A stretch of 54,585 bases of DNA from Verrucomicrobiota bacterium (GCA_029556615.1 JAKQDD010000040.1:1-54585); one strand, 5' to 3'; positions 18,197 to 27,398 are shown, counted from the stretch's first letter. The notes: a model not told the origin generated them from the sequence alone. A program made the numbers and translations.

Positions 18197-19156
18197 TCAC
18201 TTCGCGGTGGCGGCGGGTGTTACGGTGTTATTGGCAGCGACCTCGAATTCGGCCTGGACCTTTTCGAGGAGCTTCTTGGTGGCGCGGATGCCCTCGGGTT
18301 CCGGGAGTCTTTCCCCTTCGTATTCGATGCCGACATAGCCGCGATAACCGGCGTCGAGGACGATCTTGATCATCCGCCGGTAATCCGTGCGGGTTTCCTG
18401 GCCGTCGGCGTCGAAGTCATGGCTTTTGGCGCTGACCGCCTTGGCGTAGGGCATCATTTCGCTGACGCCCTGGTAGCGGTCGTACTCCCGGTTTTCGGCG
18501 ATCCGGAAGTTGCCGAAGTCGGGCAGCGTGCCGCAATTGGGGAGGTCGACGGCCTTGATGACATCGGAGAGCCATCCGCCATGGGAGGAGAGGCCGCCGT
18601 GGTTTTCGACGAGGACGTTGAGGCCGTGTTTCGAGCCGAACTCGGCGAGGGCGCGGAGGCCTTCCACGAGTCGTGCGGCTTGGTCCTGGGTGGTCCCGAC
18701 GCCGCCGGTTTCGGCGTTGACGCGGATCGAGTGGCAATCGAGGGCTTTGGCGGCTTCGATCCAGGGCCGATGGTTTTCGACGGCCTGTTGGCGCTGGGCG
18801 GGATCGGGAGCGCCGAGGGCGCCTTGGTCGTCCACCATGATGAGGAGGGTTTTGACGCCGGCGTCATCGGCCCGCTTTTTGAAGTCGGCGAGGTAGGCCC
18901 GGTCGCGGGCCTTGGCTGGGAAGAACTGGTTGACGAGCTCGATCGCCTCGATGCCGTAGTCCCGTTTGGCGATCCTGGGGAAATCGAGGTGATCGATGGT
19001 TTTGGCTTTAAGCGCGCGGTGGAGGGACCACTCGGCGAGGGAGATCATGAACGGCAGGCGCTTCGAGTTGCCACCGCCGAGGGTGGGAAAGGCGGGTGCG
19101 AGGCAGAGTCCGGCGCCGAGGAGCCCGGTCCGGTTGAGGAAGGAACGACGATTCAT
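18197..19156 (-). CDS. Exported sugar-isomerase-like TIM barrel protein
   Basis: 319 residues from ATG 19156, starting MNRRSFLNRTGLLGAGLCLA, a twin-arginine-like export signal. The mature protein is an AP-endonuclease-2/xylose-isomerase-like barrel: FMISLAEWSLHRALK, LLIMVDDQGALGAPD, the glutamate in NVLVENHGGLSSHGGW, and the late strand GYRGYVGIEYEGERLPEPEG, with conserved Glu and His metal ligands visible. Families include hydroxypyruvate isomerase and sugar epimerases; the substrate cannot be deduced. The gene starts four bases after the stop of the glcD-like gene, so the two are co-transcribed. An alternative start at 19291 would overlap glcD and is unlikely. Confidence 0.85.
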   Translation of the reverse strand: MNRRSFLNRTGLLGAGLCLAPAFPTLGGGNSKRLPFMISLAEWSLHRALKAKTIDHLDFPRIAKRDYGIEAIELVNQFFPAKARDRAYLADFKKRADDAGVKTLLIMVDDQGALGAPDPAQRQQAVENHRPWIEAAKALDCHSIRVNAETGGVGTTQDQAARLVEGLRALAEFGSKHGLNVLVENHGGLSSHGGWLSDVIKAVDLPNCGTLPDFGNFRIAENREYDRYQGVSEMMPYAKAVSAKSHDFDADGQETRTDYRRMIKIVLDAGYRGYVGIEYEGERLPEPEGIRATKKLLEKVQAEFEVAANNTVTPAATAK

Positions 19157-19160
19157 GGGG

Positions 19161-20543
19161 TCAATCGAAGAGCTTGCCCGGGTTGAGGATGCCATTCGGA
19201 TCGAGGGTCCGGCGGAGCTCGCGCATGACGCGCATGGACTCGTCGCCGGCGAAGCGGGCGAGGAACCGCTTTTTGGCGACGCCGATGCCATGTTCGCCGG
19301 TGATGGTACCGCCGAGGGCGATAGCTTTGTCGAAGATCTCCTCGAAGGCCTGTTCGACCCGGTGCATTTCCTCGGTGTTACGCTCGTCGGTGAGGAAGGT
19401 GGGGTGCAGGTTGCCGTCGCCCATGTGACCGAAGGTGCCGACGCGGAGCTGGTATTTGCGGGCGACGCCCTCCACGAAACGGATCATCTCGGCCAGGGCG
19501 CTGCGGGGGACGGTGGCATCTTCGAGGATGGTGGTGGGGGCGACGCGGGCGAGGGCGGAGAAGGCGGTGCGCCGGGCGCTGGCGAGGCGTTCGGCTTCGT
19601 CGTTGTCCTTGGCGACGCGGATCTCGCGGCACTCGTTCTTTTTTGCGATGGCTTCCATCCGGTCCGCCTCGTCGGCGACGACGGCGGGGTGGCCGTCGGT
19701 TTCCATGAGCAGCAGGGCTTCGCAGTCGAGCGGCAGTCCGATCTTGGCGAACGACTCGACGCAATGGATGGTGGTGCGGTCGAGAAACTCGAGGGTGCAG
19801 GGGATGATCTGGGCGGCGATGATATCGGAGACGGTTTGGGCGGCCTGATCCATGCGCGCGTAAGTGGCGACGAGGGTTTTCTTGGCTGCGGGTTTGGGGA
19901 TGAGTCGGAGCAGGACCTCGGTGATGACACCGAGGGTACCTTCGGAGCCGACGAAGAGGTCCTTGAGCGTATAGCCGGCGACGTCTTTGACGCACTGGTT
20001 GCCGGTCTTCAAAATCCGGCCGTCGGGGAGGACCACTTCGAGGCCCATGACATAATTGCGGGTCACGCCGTATTTGAGGCCGCGCAGGCCGCCCGAGTTC
20101 TCAGCGACGTTGCCGCCGATGGTGGAGATCTTCATGGACCCCGGGTCGGGGGGGTAGAAGAGGCCCTTGGTGGCGGCGGCGTCCGAGACGGCCTGGGTGG
20201 TGGCTCCGGCTTCCGCGCGGAGGGTCAGGTTGGCGGCGTCGAGATCCAGGACCCTGTCCATCCGGGCGAGGCAGAGCACAATGCTGTCGGCGACGGGGAG
20301 GCTGCCTCCGCTCAGCCCGGTGCCCGAGCCGCGGGTGACCACCGGGGTACGGGTGCGGTTGGCGAGTTGGAGGATTTGAACGATCTGGTCTGTCCGACGA
20401 GGGAGGGTCACGCAACCTGGCATCTGCCGCAGAGCGGCGGTGCCGTCGAAGGAATAAGGTATCAGGTCCTCGGTTGCGGTGAGGACGGGATCCGCCCCGG
20501 CGATTGTCTGGAGGGCCTTAAGAACATCGGGCGCGAGCGGCAT
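19161..20543 (-). CDS. glcD: FAD-linked oxidase, glycolate oxidase GlcD-like
   Basis: 460 residues from ATG 20543 (MPLAPDVLKALQTIAG). The N-terminal PCMH FAD-binding domain has VVTRGSGTGLSGGSLPV, GGNVAENSGGLRGLKYG and FVGSEGTLGVITEV. The C-terminal cap contains GTFGHMGDGNLHPTF and the signature TGEHGIGVAKKRFL. Members oxidise 2-hydroxy acids (glycolate or lactate), passing electrons to a quinone or an Fe-S partner. No glcE or glcF is adjacent, so it may act alone or with subunits elsewhere. It is the first gene of the apparent five-gene operon reaching 15771. The symbol is given by family; glycolate versus D-lactate is unresolved. Confidence 0.9.
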   Translation of the reverse strand: MPLAPDVLKALQTIAGADPVLTATEDLIPYSFDGTAALRQMPGCVTLPRRTDQIVQILQLANRTRTPVVTRGSGTGLSGGSLPVADSIVLCLARMDRVLDLDAANLTLRAEAGATTQAVSDAAATKGLFYPPDPGSMKISTIGGNVAENSGGLRGLKYGVTRNYVMGLEVVLPDGRILKTGNQCVKDVAGYTLKDLFVGSEGTLGVITEVLLRLIPKPAAKKTLVATYARMDQAAQTVSDIIAAQIIPCTLEFLDRTTIHCVESFAKIGLPLDCEALLLMETDGHPAVVADEADRMEAIAKKNECREIRVAKDNDEAERLASARRTAFSALARVAPTTILEDATVPRSALAEMIRFVEGVARKYQLRVGTFGHMGDGNLHPTFLTDERNTEEMHRVEQAFEEIFDKAIALGGTITGEHGIGVAKKRFLARFAGDESMRVMRELRRTLDPNGILNPGKLFD

Positions 20544-20602
20544 GGACCGGTTATGCAAGAGCCTTGGGGCGGGGTCAAGCAAACTGCGGCCGCGATCGAG
20601 TG

Positions 20603-21520
20603 TCAGATCTGGTAGTCGGGGCCTGGGGAATGCGTTGGTTTGGCGAGGACCTTGATTCGGACGTTCTCGTTAAGGACGAGGGAGTGGGGGGGGACACTCT
20701 GGGTGAGGAAGACATTAGCGCCGATGGTACTGCCGGCGCCGACGATGGTATCGCCGCCCATGATGGTGGCGCCGGCGTAAACGGTGACGCGGTTTTCGAG
20801 GGTGGGATGACGTCTTTGGCCGCGCAGGCTATGTCCACCGGAGAGGGATCGGGCCACCAGGCCGACGCCTTGGTAGAGCCGGACATGGTCTCCCAAGCGG
20901 CTGGTTTCACCGACGACGGTGCCGGTGCCGTGGTCGATGAAGAAGTGGCTTCCGATGCGTGCGCCCGGGTGGAGGTCGATGCCTGTCCGGCCATGGGCCC
21001 ATTCGGTCATAATTCGCGGGATGAGGCCGACCTGGCGTTCGTAGAGCACATGTGCCAGTCGTTGAACAGCAATGGCTTCCACGCACGGATACGCCACCAT
21101 GACCTCCTCCGGACTGAGAGCTGCAGGATCGCCCCCGTAAGCGGCTTCGACATCGGTGGCGAGCAGGTCCCTGAGTTCGGGCAGTTGCTGCAGGAATTCC
21201 CGGGCGAGAGTCGCTGCCAGTGGGCGGCTTTCCTCGGTTTGGACTCCTGGGGGCGGCGCATACTCGAGGCTCTTGTCGATCTGGTTTTCGAGTCGGCGTC
21301 GGACGGACTCGAGTCGAGCCTCGGTCTCGCCGCGCAGTTCGGCGGAATGGACGACGCGTTCGTCGAAGTACCCTGGAAACAGCAGGCGGAGAAGGTCCAG
21401 GGTGATTTCGGCGATCATTCTTTTGGAGGGGAGGTTTTTCCCATCCAGGTAGTTGATGCCGCCGATGCGGGCGTAGGAGTCGAGGAGGAGTTGGGTCAGA
21501 TGTTCGAGGGTATCGTGCAC
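20603..21520 (-). CDS. cysE: Serine O-acetyltransferase
   Basis: About 305 residues. The C-terminal left-handed beta-helix carries HPGARIGSHFFIDHGTGTVV, GDHVRLYQGVGL and NRVTVYAGATIMGGDTIVG; the N-terminal helical part (MIAEITLDLLRLLFP) is extended as in EpsC/SrpH-type enzymes. It makes O-acetylserine from serine and acetyl-CoA for cysteine synthesis. Start: GTG 21520 has GAGG with a six-base spacer; that GAGG belongs to the terminal repeat of the 87-base element at 21522-21608. A second in-frame GTG at 21544 lies inside the element and would add eight residues encoded by it. The nearby ferredoxin and complex I genes do not explain its placement. Confidence 0.92.
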   Translation of the reverse strand: MHDTLEHLTQLLLDSYARIGGINYLDGKNLPSKRMIAEITLDLLRLLFPGYFDERVVHSAELRGETEARLESVRRRLENQIDKSLEYAPPPGVQTEESRPLAATLAREFLQQLPELRDLLATDVEAAYGGDPAALSPEEVMVAYPCVEAIAVQRLAHVLYERQVGLIPRIMTEWAHGRTGIDLHPGARIGSHFFIDHGTGTVVGETSRLGDHVRLYQGVGLVARSLSGGHSLRGQRRHPTLENRVTVYAGATIMGGDTIVGAGSTIGANVFLTQSVPPHSLVLNENVRIKVLAKPTHSPGPDYQI

Positions 21521-21521
21521 A

Positions 21522-21608
21522 AGAGTCCTCGAGTTATGGAACACGTGGTCAACAGGTCAAGTTTGGTCCCTCTGGTTCCAGGCCTCCCGTTTTTACTTCG
21601 AGGACTCT
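21522..21608. mobile_element. 87-bp MITE-like element, copy A
   Basis: Perfect 11-base terminal inverted repeats, AGAGTCCTCGA and TCGAGGACTCT, enclose a core with GGTCAACAGGTCAAGTTTGG. Copy B (40777-40863) has exactly the same length in the opposite orientation and aligns without gaps at about 73 of 87 positions. Copy A ends one base before the likely start codon of serine acetyltransferase. No coding capacity; mobilisation would need an enzyme encoded elsewhere. Confidence 0.75.
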
Positions 21609-21638
21609 CGAAGGGGCTGACGGGATATGCAAACACGA

Positions 21639-21666
21639 GAGCCGCAAGCGCCTGGGCCTGCGGCTC
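21639..21666 (-). terminator. Hairpin, candidate terminator of the ferredoxin gene
   Basis: GAGCCGCA pairs with TGCGGCTC around a 12-base loop; on the minus strand it is followed by a modest T-containing stretch (TCGTGTTTGC). It lies 66 bases beyond the ferredoxin stop. The weak U-tract keeps confidence low. Confidence 0.35.
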
Positions 21667-21732
21667 CCGCGAATGGACTGTTCGGTCCGAGGCGACCCTT
21701 GAAGGGGCATGGCGGACCGTGGCGCCGTTCGA

Positions 21733-21963
21733 TCAGCCGTTGTTGCCGATGGCTTCAGCGGGACAGCGGACGATGGCTTCTTCGCACTCGGCGATTTCGG
21801 CGGTGGTGACGGGCTGTTTCCAGACGTAGCTACCGCCGGCTTCATTCCTTTTGAAGTGATTGGGCATGTCTCGCGAGCACTGGTCGCAATCGATGCACAA
21901 TTCCTTGTCAACGTAGTACTTACCAGGAACGTTCAGCTCGTTTTTCTTGTTCGGGTCAGGCAT
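21733..21963 (-). CDS. Small 4Fe-4S ferredoxin
   Basis: 76 residues. One cluster motif, CIDCDQC (C23, C26, C29), with the fourth ligand in RCP (C67), as in monocluster ferredoxins that carry low-potential electrons; an additional Cys60 is present. It starts MPDPNKKNELNVPGKYYVD and has no signal peptide. It lies 146 bases beyond nuoN on the same strand; the gap has no gene. An electron-transfer role is certain by family; the partner enzyme is not, and proximity to nuo is suggestive only. Confidence 0.88.
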   Translation of the reverse strand: MPDPNKKNELNVPGKYYVDKELCIDCDQCSRDMPNHFKRNEAGGSYVWKQPVTTAEIAECEEAIVRCPAEAIGNNG

Positions 21964-22109
21964 AATTCCAGTTCGTTATGTTGGGTCCTTCGGACACCGG
22001 ACGGGTCACGGGCGACGGCACTCGACCCTCTCCGGCGGCTGACGGAACCGTTGGTCTCGTTGGCGGTAATGTTTAGGCCGATCCGACCAAAAGCAAGTTC
22101 CTTTTGGGG

Positions 22110-23561
22110 CTACATGAGCGTACCGATCGCCTGGTCGGCGAGATTGACGACAGCGTTGGGGAAGATCCCCAGCCAGAGGAGGCCGGCCAAGCAGGTCCAC
22201 AAGGCCACGCGCGCGGGCCAGTTGATGCCGATGCGGCAGCCCTGGCGTCTGGCTGAGGGTTCGGTCCAGTAGAGGGTTCGGATGACGCCGAAGTAGTAAT
22301 AGATGGAAATGACAACTCCGAGGATGGCGATGCCGACGAGCGCGTACATGCCGTGGGACACTTCGCCTCGGGAGACAGCCGCCTTGAGGAGCAGGAATTT
22401 GCCGAAGAAACCCGCGAGTGGGGGGATGCCTGCCAGGGAGACCATGGCGGTGGCGAGCGTGGCCGCGAGGAGGGGCGATTGACGATGCAATCCCGCGAGG
22501 GCGCTGATTTCCTCTTCCTCGGTGGTTCTGGCGACCAGGCAGAGGACACCGAAGGCGGCTGCCAGTGCGAACAGGTAACCCGCGAGGTAGAAGAGAACGG
22601 CGGCCAGACCCTCGCGGGTGGTGGTGCAGATTCCGAGGAGCAGGTACCCGGCGTTGGCGATGCTCGAGTAGGCGAGCAACCGCTTGAGGTTCCGCTGGGG
22701 TATGGCGCAGAGAACGCCGTAGACCATACTGGCTCCGGCGACGATCATCAGCAAGAGTTGCCAATGCGGGTCCAAGCCGGGCAGCAAGGCCATCAGCCAT
22801 CGGACCAGGAGGGCGATGCCTGCCGCCTTGGATCCGATGGCCAGGAACGCGGTGGTTGGGGTGGGAGCGCCCTGGTAGACATCCGGTGCCCAGACCTGGA
22901 AGGGGACTGCTGCGAGCTTGAACGCCAACCCTGCGAAAACGAGGAGCAGCCCTGTCTCGAAGAGCGGCCCGCGCAGGACGTCTGCCGGTGCCGCCGCCAA
23001 TCGGGGCAGGCTGAGTGTTCCGCTGGCTCCATAGACGAGCGCGATGCCATAGACCAGGAACGCGGACGACAAGGCGCCGAGGATGAGGTATTTGGCGCCC
23101 GCTTCGAGGGACACCGGTTGACGCCGGTGATAGCTGGTCAGGACGTAGAACGTGATGGTCACGAGTTCGAGCGCCAGGAACAACAGGCTGAAGTCGTTGG
23201 CCGAGGCGGCGAACATCATGCCTGTGAGCGCGAACAGCGTCAGGGCGGAGTACTCGGTCTCGCTTCGTTCGCGGTCGGCGGGGGATTCGACGGCGAACAA
23301 GAGGACCAGGAGGGCGGCCAGGAGGAAGAACCGCTTGAAATAGAGGGCGTATTCATCGAGGACGTACATGCCGCCGAACGCGGTGCGGGGTCCCGGGGTG
23401 ACGAAGGCGAAACTGGCGAGGAAGATGACGCCGACGGCGATGACGGCGGCGTAACTGAGGACGCGTTTTTCGGCCGGCGGCGTCCAGAGGTCGAGCAACA
23501 GGAGGGCGAGAGCGGTGATTAGCACCGCGGCTTCCAGGCCCATGGTCATCAGGTCGCTCAT
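22110..23561 (-). CDS. nuoN: NADH-quinone oxidoreductase subunit N
   Basis: 483 residues, about 14 transmembrane helices, an antiporter-like proton-pumping subunit of complex I. Characteristic pieces: LFLALELVTITFYVLTSYHR with the conserved membrane glutamate, PFQVWAPDVYQGAPTP, and LLAYSSIANAGYLLLG. The C-terminus WLGIFPNAVVNLADQAIG is typical. ATG 23561 follows the nuoM stop by six bases. It is the last gene of the nuoJKLMN run; the stop is TAG. Confidence 0.95.
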   Translation of the reverse strand: MSDLMTMGLEAAVLITALALLLLDLWTPPAEKRVLSYAAVIAVGVIFLASFAFVTPGPRTAFGGMYVLDEYALYFKRFFLLAALLVLLFAVESPADRERSETEYSALTLFALTGMMFAASANDFSLLFLALELVTITFYVLTSYHRRQPVSLEAGAKYLILGALSSAFLVYGIALVYGASGTLSLPRLAAAPADVLRGPLFETGLLLVFAGLAFKLAAVPFQVWAPDVYQGAPTPTTAFLAIGSKAAGIALLVRWLMALLPGLDPHWQLLLMIVAGASMVYGVLCAIPQRNLKRLLAYSSIANAGYLLLGICTTTREGLAAVLFYLAGYLFALAAAFGVLCLVARTTEEEEISALAGLHRQSPLLAATLATAMVSLAGIPPLAGFFGKFLLLKAAVSRGEVSHGMYALVGIAILGVVISIYYYFGVIRTLYWTEPSARRQGCRIGINWPARVALWTCLAGLLWLGIFPNAVVNLADQAIGTLM

Positions 23562-23567
23562 GCCGGG

Positions 23568-25190
23568 TCAGGAGTCTTCCTGCTGCGCCCTGGCGTCGGT
23601 TGGAGGGGGCTTCTGCAGGAGCATGGGCGTCATTGCGGGCGCCACGGACGATGAGGACTGGAGGGGTTGGGTCTGCGGGTTGTTGGGGGTTGCCGGCGAT
23701 TCGGCGAGGCTGGGCCCGTGCACGGCATGGATGATGTCGAGGGTTGTCGCCTGGATCCGCTCGGTGAGCAACCGCGGGAAGCAGCCGAGCAGGATCAGCG
23801 CTGCGAGCAGGAGGGCGAACGGGGTTTTAGGCCACGCCCCGGCGAGGTCAGTGAGCCCTGCCCAGCGTGCGGGCAACGGGCCGTGGAGCAATCGCCGCAC
23901 CGCCCGCAGGGCATAGACGGCGCCGACAACCAGGCCGGCCCAGGCGGCGAGGCTCACCACCACGGGATGGGCCTTCCACGCCCCGAACAGGACCAGCATT
24001 TCGCCCGGGAAATTGGCGAACCCGGGCAGGCCGCAGCCTGCCAGGAGTGCGAGGGCGAGTGCGGTTCCCACGAAGGGCATCCGTTGCAGCAAGCCACCCA
24101 GGTTGTCGAACTCGACGGTACCCAGGCGTTCGCGCAGGAATCCGGCGAGGCCGAAGCTGAGTGCGGCGAGCAGTCCATGGGCGACCATGACGACGACCGC
24201 GCCGGTGATGCCGACGAGGGTGAGGCTGGCGATACCGAGGAACACGAAGCCCATGTGGGCCACGCTCGAGTTCCCGAGCAGCAGCGTGAGGTTGCGCTGG
24301 CGCATGGCCACGAGCCCGCAGTAGAGCAGGTTGCCCAGGCAGAGAACCGCCAGGACACCGATCCAATCCCGGGCGGCGGCGGGCAGCATGGGCACTGCCA
24401 CGCGCAGCAGGCCATAGAGGCCGAACTTCTTGAGGACGCCGGCGTGGAGCATTGCGGTTGCGGTTGGGGCGGTGTCGTAGGCGATGGGGGCCCACGTGTG
24501 GAATGGCCAGAGGGAAACCAGAATGCCGAATCCGAAGAGGAGCAAGGGGAAGAGGGTGGCTTGGGCCGACTCGGAGAGCGGGTGGGCGGCGAGATGGCGT
24601 CCCAGCTCGACCACATCAAAGGTTTTCGCGTCTGAAACCACGTAGAGACCGATCAAGCCCAGCAGGACGAGGAGGGCGCCCAGGCTGAGGTAGATCGTGA
24701 TCTTGAACGTTGCGTAGGCGCGTCGCTCGCCCCGGCCCCAGATCCCCATCATCAGGAACGTCGGCACGAGGGCCAGCTCGTGGAAGAAGTAGAAGAAGAA
24801 CAGGTCGAGCGAGGCGAAGGTGCCGAGAACCCCGCAGATCATGACCAGGAGGAGCAGGTAGTACTCCTTCTGTCGGTCGGTGATCTCGCGCGAGGCGGCG
24901 GCTGCGGCGAAGCCGACGAGGGCGGCCATGACGATCAGGCCGAGGTTCAATCCGTCGGCCCCCAGGTGGAATCCGATGCCCACCGAATCGACCCAGGGCA
25001 TGTACTCCTCGAACTGGATCCGGGCGGTGCCGGGTTCGAACCCGGCGAAGAGGGCGAGGGCGCCGAGGAGAGAGAAGAGGGTGGTGCCCAGGGCGATGAG
25101 TCGGAACAGGAACTGGAATCTCCTGGGGGTGAGGGCGATGGCGGCAGCGCCTGCTGCCGGACACAACACGATGAAAGAGAGTGTGTCCAT
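23568..25190 (-). CDS. nuoM: NADH-quinone oxidoreductase subunit M
   Basis: 540 residues, antiporter-like subunit of complex I. It shows FFYFFHELALVPTFLMMGIW with the conserved glutamate, SLWPFHTWAPIAYDTAPTAT, LKKFGLYGLLRV and NSSVAHMGFVFLGI. The C-terminal 50 residues are polar and proline- and glutamine-rich (TPNNPQTQPLQSSSS), longer than usual. The gene starts three bases after the nuoL stop. Confidence 0.95.
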   Translation of the reverse strand: MDTLSFIVLCPAAGAAAIALTPRRFQFLFRLIALGTTLFSLLGALALFAGFEPGTARIQFEEYMPWVDSVGIGFHLGADGLNLGLIVMAALVGFAAAAASREITDRQKEYYLLLLVMICGVLGTFASLDLFFFYFFHELALVPTFLMMGIWGRGERRAYATFKITIYLSLGALLVLLGLIGLYVVSDAKTFDVVELGRHLAAHPLSESAQATLFPLLLFGFGILVSLWPFHTWAPIAYDTAPTATAMLHAGVLKKFGLYGLLRVAVPMLPAAARDWIGVLAVLCLGNLLYCGLVAMRQRNLTLLLGNSSVAHMGFVFLGIASLTLVGITGAVVVMVAHGLLAALSFGLAGFLRERLGTVEFDNLGGLLQRMPFVGTALALALLAGCGLPGFANFPGEMLVLFGAWKAHPVVVSLAAWAGLVVGAVYALRAVRRLLHGPLPARWAGLTDLAGAWPKTPFALLLAALILLGCFPRLLTERIQATTLDIIHAVHGPSLAESPATPNNPQTQPLQSSSSVAPAMTPMLLQKPPPTDARAQQEDS

Positions 25191-25193
25191 GGC

Positions 25194-27086
25194 TTACCGG
25201 GCCAGGAGTCCCGCCAGCAGGAGCAGGGCGCCTGCGGCGAACCAGAGGGCGTAGGTTTGCAGGTTGCCGGTCTGAGCGAGCCTCAGGAGCCGGCCGGCGA
25301 TCTCGAAGGTCCCATGGGTCCCGCGCACCATCAGGCCGGCGATGATCCAGCGGTCAATCCAATCGGCGCAGCGGGCCAGGGGTTCCTGGGTGACGCGGAT
25401 GAGCCAGGCGTAGAACTCGTCGATGTAGAACCGGTTGGCGAGGATTCTCGCCAGGGCTCCCAGCCGGGAGGGTAGGGGATCGGTCAGTTGCCCATGGTAC
25501 AGGAATCCGGCGACCGCCATGCCGCCGAGGGCGGCGAGCAAGCCACCTGCGGCGGCCAGAGGGGCGTGGGTGAAGGGTTCGGCCAGCGTCGCCCAGATCC
25601 CGGTCGGTGCGGGTCCGGAGGGTCCCAAGGCGTGGGCGCAGGCTTGGCCGAGCCCCCAGAAGCCGGACAACACGGTGGGGACGGTGAGGAGTGCCAGGGG
25701 CACGGTCATGATCAGCGGCGACTCGTGGGCTTCCCTGGCCTGCTGGGTCCGGGCCGGGCCCAGGAAGGCGACGAAGACCAGGCGGGCCATATAGAAGGCG
25801 GTAAGGAAGGCCACGCCGACGCCGAGGGCGAACAACGGCGGGCTCTGGTGCTGGGCGAGGGCCAGGATGGCGTCTTTGCTGAAGAAGCCACTGAAGGGCG
25901 GGAGGCCGCAGAGGGCGAGGGTGCCGGCCAGGAACGTGACGAACGTGAGCGGCAGGCGCCGGCCGAGGGCTCCCATGTGCCAGATGTCCTGCTCGTGGTG
26001 CAGCGCGTGGATGACGGATCCTGCGCCGAGGAACAGGAGGGCCTTGAAGAAGGCATGCGTGATGAGGTGATGGAATCCGGCATCAGGTCCGGTCTGGGCG
26101 CCGGAGAGGCCGACGGCCATCACCATGTAACCGAGCTGGGAGAGGGTCGAGTAGGCGAGGATTCGCTTGAGGTCGTTTTGCTGAATCGCCATGAGTGCCG
26201 CGATCAGGGCGGTGATGGCTCCGGTCCATGCGATGACGGGGAGGGCCTGCGAATCCGGCAGCGCGAGCAGGAAGAACACGCGGCAGAGGAGATAGACGCC
26301 GGCGGCGACCATGGTAGCGGCATGGATGAGGGCGCTGACCGGCGTCGGTCCTTCCATGGCGTCGGGAAGCCAGACGTGCAGGGGAAACTGGGCGGATTTG
26401 CCGACCGCGCCGCAGAAGACCAAGAGGCCGACGGCGGTGGCGAGGGGACCCAGCGCGTGGGGATTGGCGTCAAGCTTGGATTCGAGCACGGCGTAGTCGA
26501 GCGACCCCAGAGTGGCCCAGAGAAGGAGCAGGCCCAGAAGAAACCCGAAATCACCGATACGATTGACGAGGAAAGCCTTCTTGCCGGCGTCGGCAGCGGC
26601 CGGGCGTTGGTGCCAGAACCCGATCAGGAGGTAGCTGGCGGCGCCCACCAGTTCCCAGAAGATGAACAGGACGAGGAAGTTATCGGCGAGGACAATGCCG
26701 GTCATGGCAAACGTGAAGAAGCTGAGGCCTGCATAATAGCGGCCCATGCCGGGGTCGTCCGCCATGTAACCGTACGAATAGAGGTGGATCACCCCGGCCA
26801 CGCCGGTCACGACGAGCAGCATCAGGGCGCTCAGCGGGTCCAAACGCAACCCGAGGTCGACGAGGAAAGCGGTGGTACCATCCGTGAGTGAGATCCAGGG
26901 GACGGCGACGCGTCCTTGAACATGGCCGACGAAGAGGAGGAGACTGGCCGCGAAGGCGGCGATCACGGCGCCGATCGAGAGGGCGGCGCTGAGGCGCCCG
27001 TGGCGGAGCGTGGCCAGGGTGATGCCCGCGGCGGCCGCGAGCGGCAGGAGCAGGATCAGCCACACGAGTTGGATCTGGGGGGACAT
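25194..27086 (-). CDS. nuoL: NADH-quinone oxidoreductase subunit L
   Basis: 630 residues, the distal proton-pumping subunit of complex I with the lateral C-terminal helix. Signatures: LFIFWELVGAASYLLIGFWH, NRIGDFGFLLGLLLLW, FPLHVWLPDAMEGPTPVSA, and AYSTLSQLGYMVMAVGLSG. The C-terminal part (NRFYIDEFYAWLIRVTQEPL onward) is the amphipathic helix plus last transmembrane segment. Stop TAA; it lies six bases after nuoK. Confidence 0.96.
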   Translation of the reverse strand: MSPQIQLVWLILLLPLAAAAGITLATLRHGRLSAALSIGAVIAAFAASLLLFVGHVQGRVAVPWISLTDGTTAFLVDLGLRLDPLSALMLLVVTGVAGVIHLYSYGYMADDPGMGRYYAGLSFFTFAMTGIVLADNFLVLFIFWELVGAASYLLIGFWHQRPAAADAGKKAFLVNRIGDFGFLLGLLLLWATLGSLDYAVLESKLDANPHALGPLATAVGLLVFCGAVGKSAQFPLHVWLPDAMEGPTPVSALIHAATMVAAGVYLLCRVFFLLALPDSQALPVIAWTGAITALIAALMAIQQNDLKRILAYSTLSQLGYMVMAVGLSGAQTGPDAGFHHLITHAFFKALLFLGAGSVIHALHHEQDIWHMGALGRRLPLTFVTFLAGTLALCGLPPFSGFFSKDAILALAQHQSPPLFALGVGVAFLTAFYMARLVFVAFLGPARTQQAREAHESPLIMTVPLALLTVPTVLSGFWGLGQACAHALGPSGPAPTGIWATLAEPFTHAPLAAAGGLLAALGGMAVAGFLYHGQLTDPLPSRLGALARILANRFYIDEFYAWLIRVTQEPLARCADWIDRWIIAGLMVRGTHGTFEIAGRLLRLAQTGNLQTYALWFAAGALLLLAGLLAR

Positions 27087-27092
27087 TCCGGA

Positions 27093-27398
27093 TCAGAGCT
27101 TAAGCGTGGCGAGATCCTCGACTTGGGCCGAGCGACGGCGGCGGTAGAGGGCGACGAGGAGGGCGAGGCCGACGGCGACTTCGGCGGCCGCGACGGTGAT
27201 GATGAAGAAGACCATGACCTGTCCGTCGATGCCGTGGCGGAAGCGCGAGAACGCGACGAGGGCCAGGTTTGCGGCGTTCAGCATCAGTTCGAGGGACATG
27301 TAAAGGACCAGGAGGTTGCGACGGGTCAGGACGCCGGCCAAGCCCAGGCAGAAGAGCAGCACGCTCACGGCGAGGTAATGTTCGAGGCCAGCCGTCAT
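27093..27398 (-). CDS. nuoK: NADH-quinone oxidoreductase subunit K
   Basis: 101 residues, three helices. YMSLELMLNAANLALVAF contains the conserved membrane glutamate (E37) used in proton coupling, and GQVMVFFIITVAAAEVAVGL is the third helix. ATG 27398 overlaps the nuoJ stop by four bases (ATGA), so translation is coupled. Confidence 0.95.
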   Translation of the reverse strand: MTAGLEHYLAVSVLLFCLGLAGVLTRRNLLVLYMSLELMLNAANLALVAFSRFRHGIDGQVMVFFIITVAAAEVAVGLALLVALYRRRRSAQVEDLATLKL

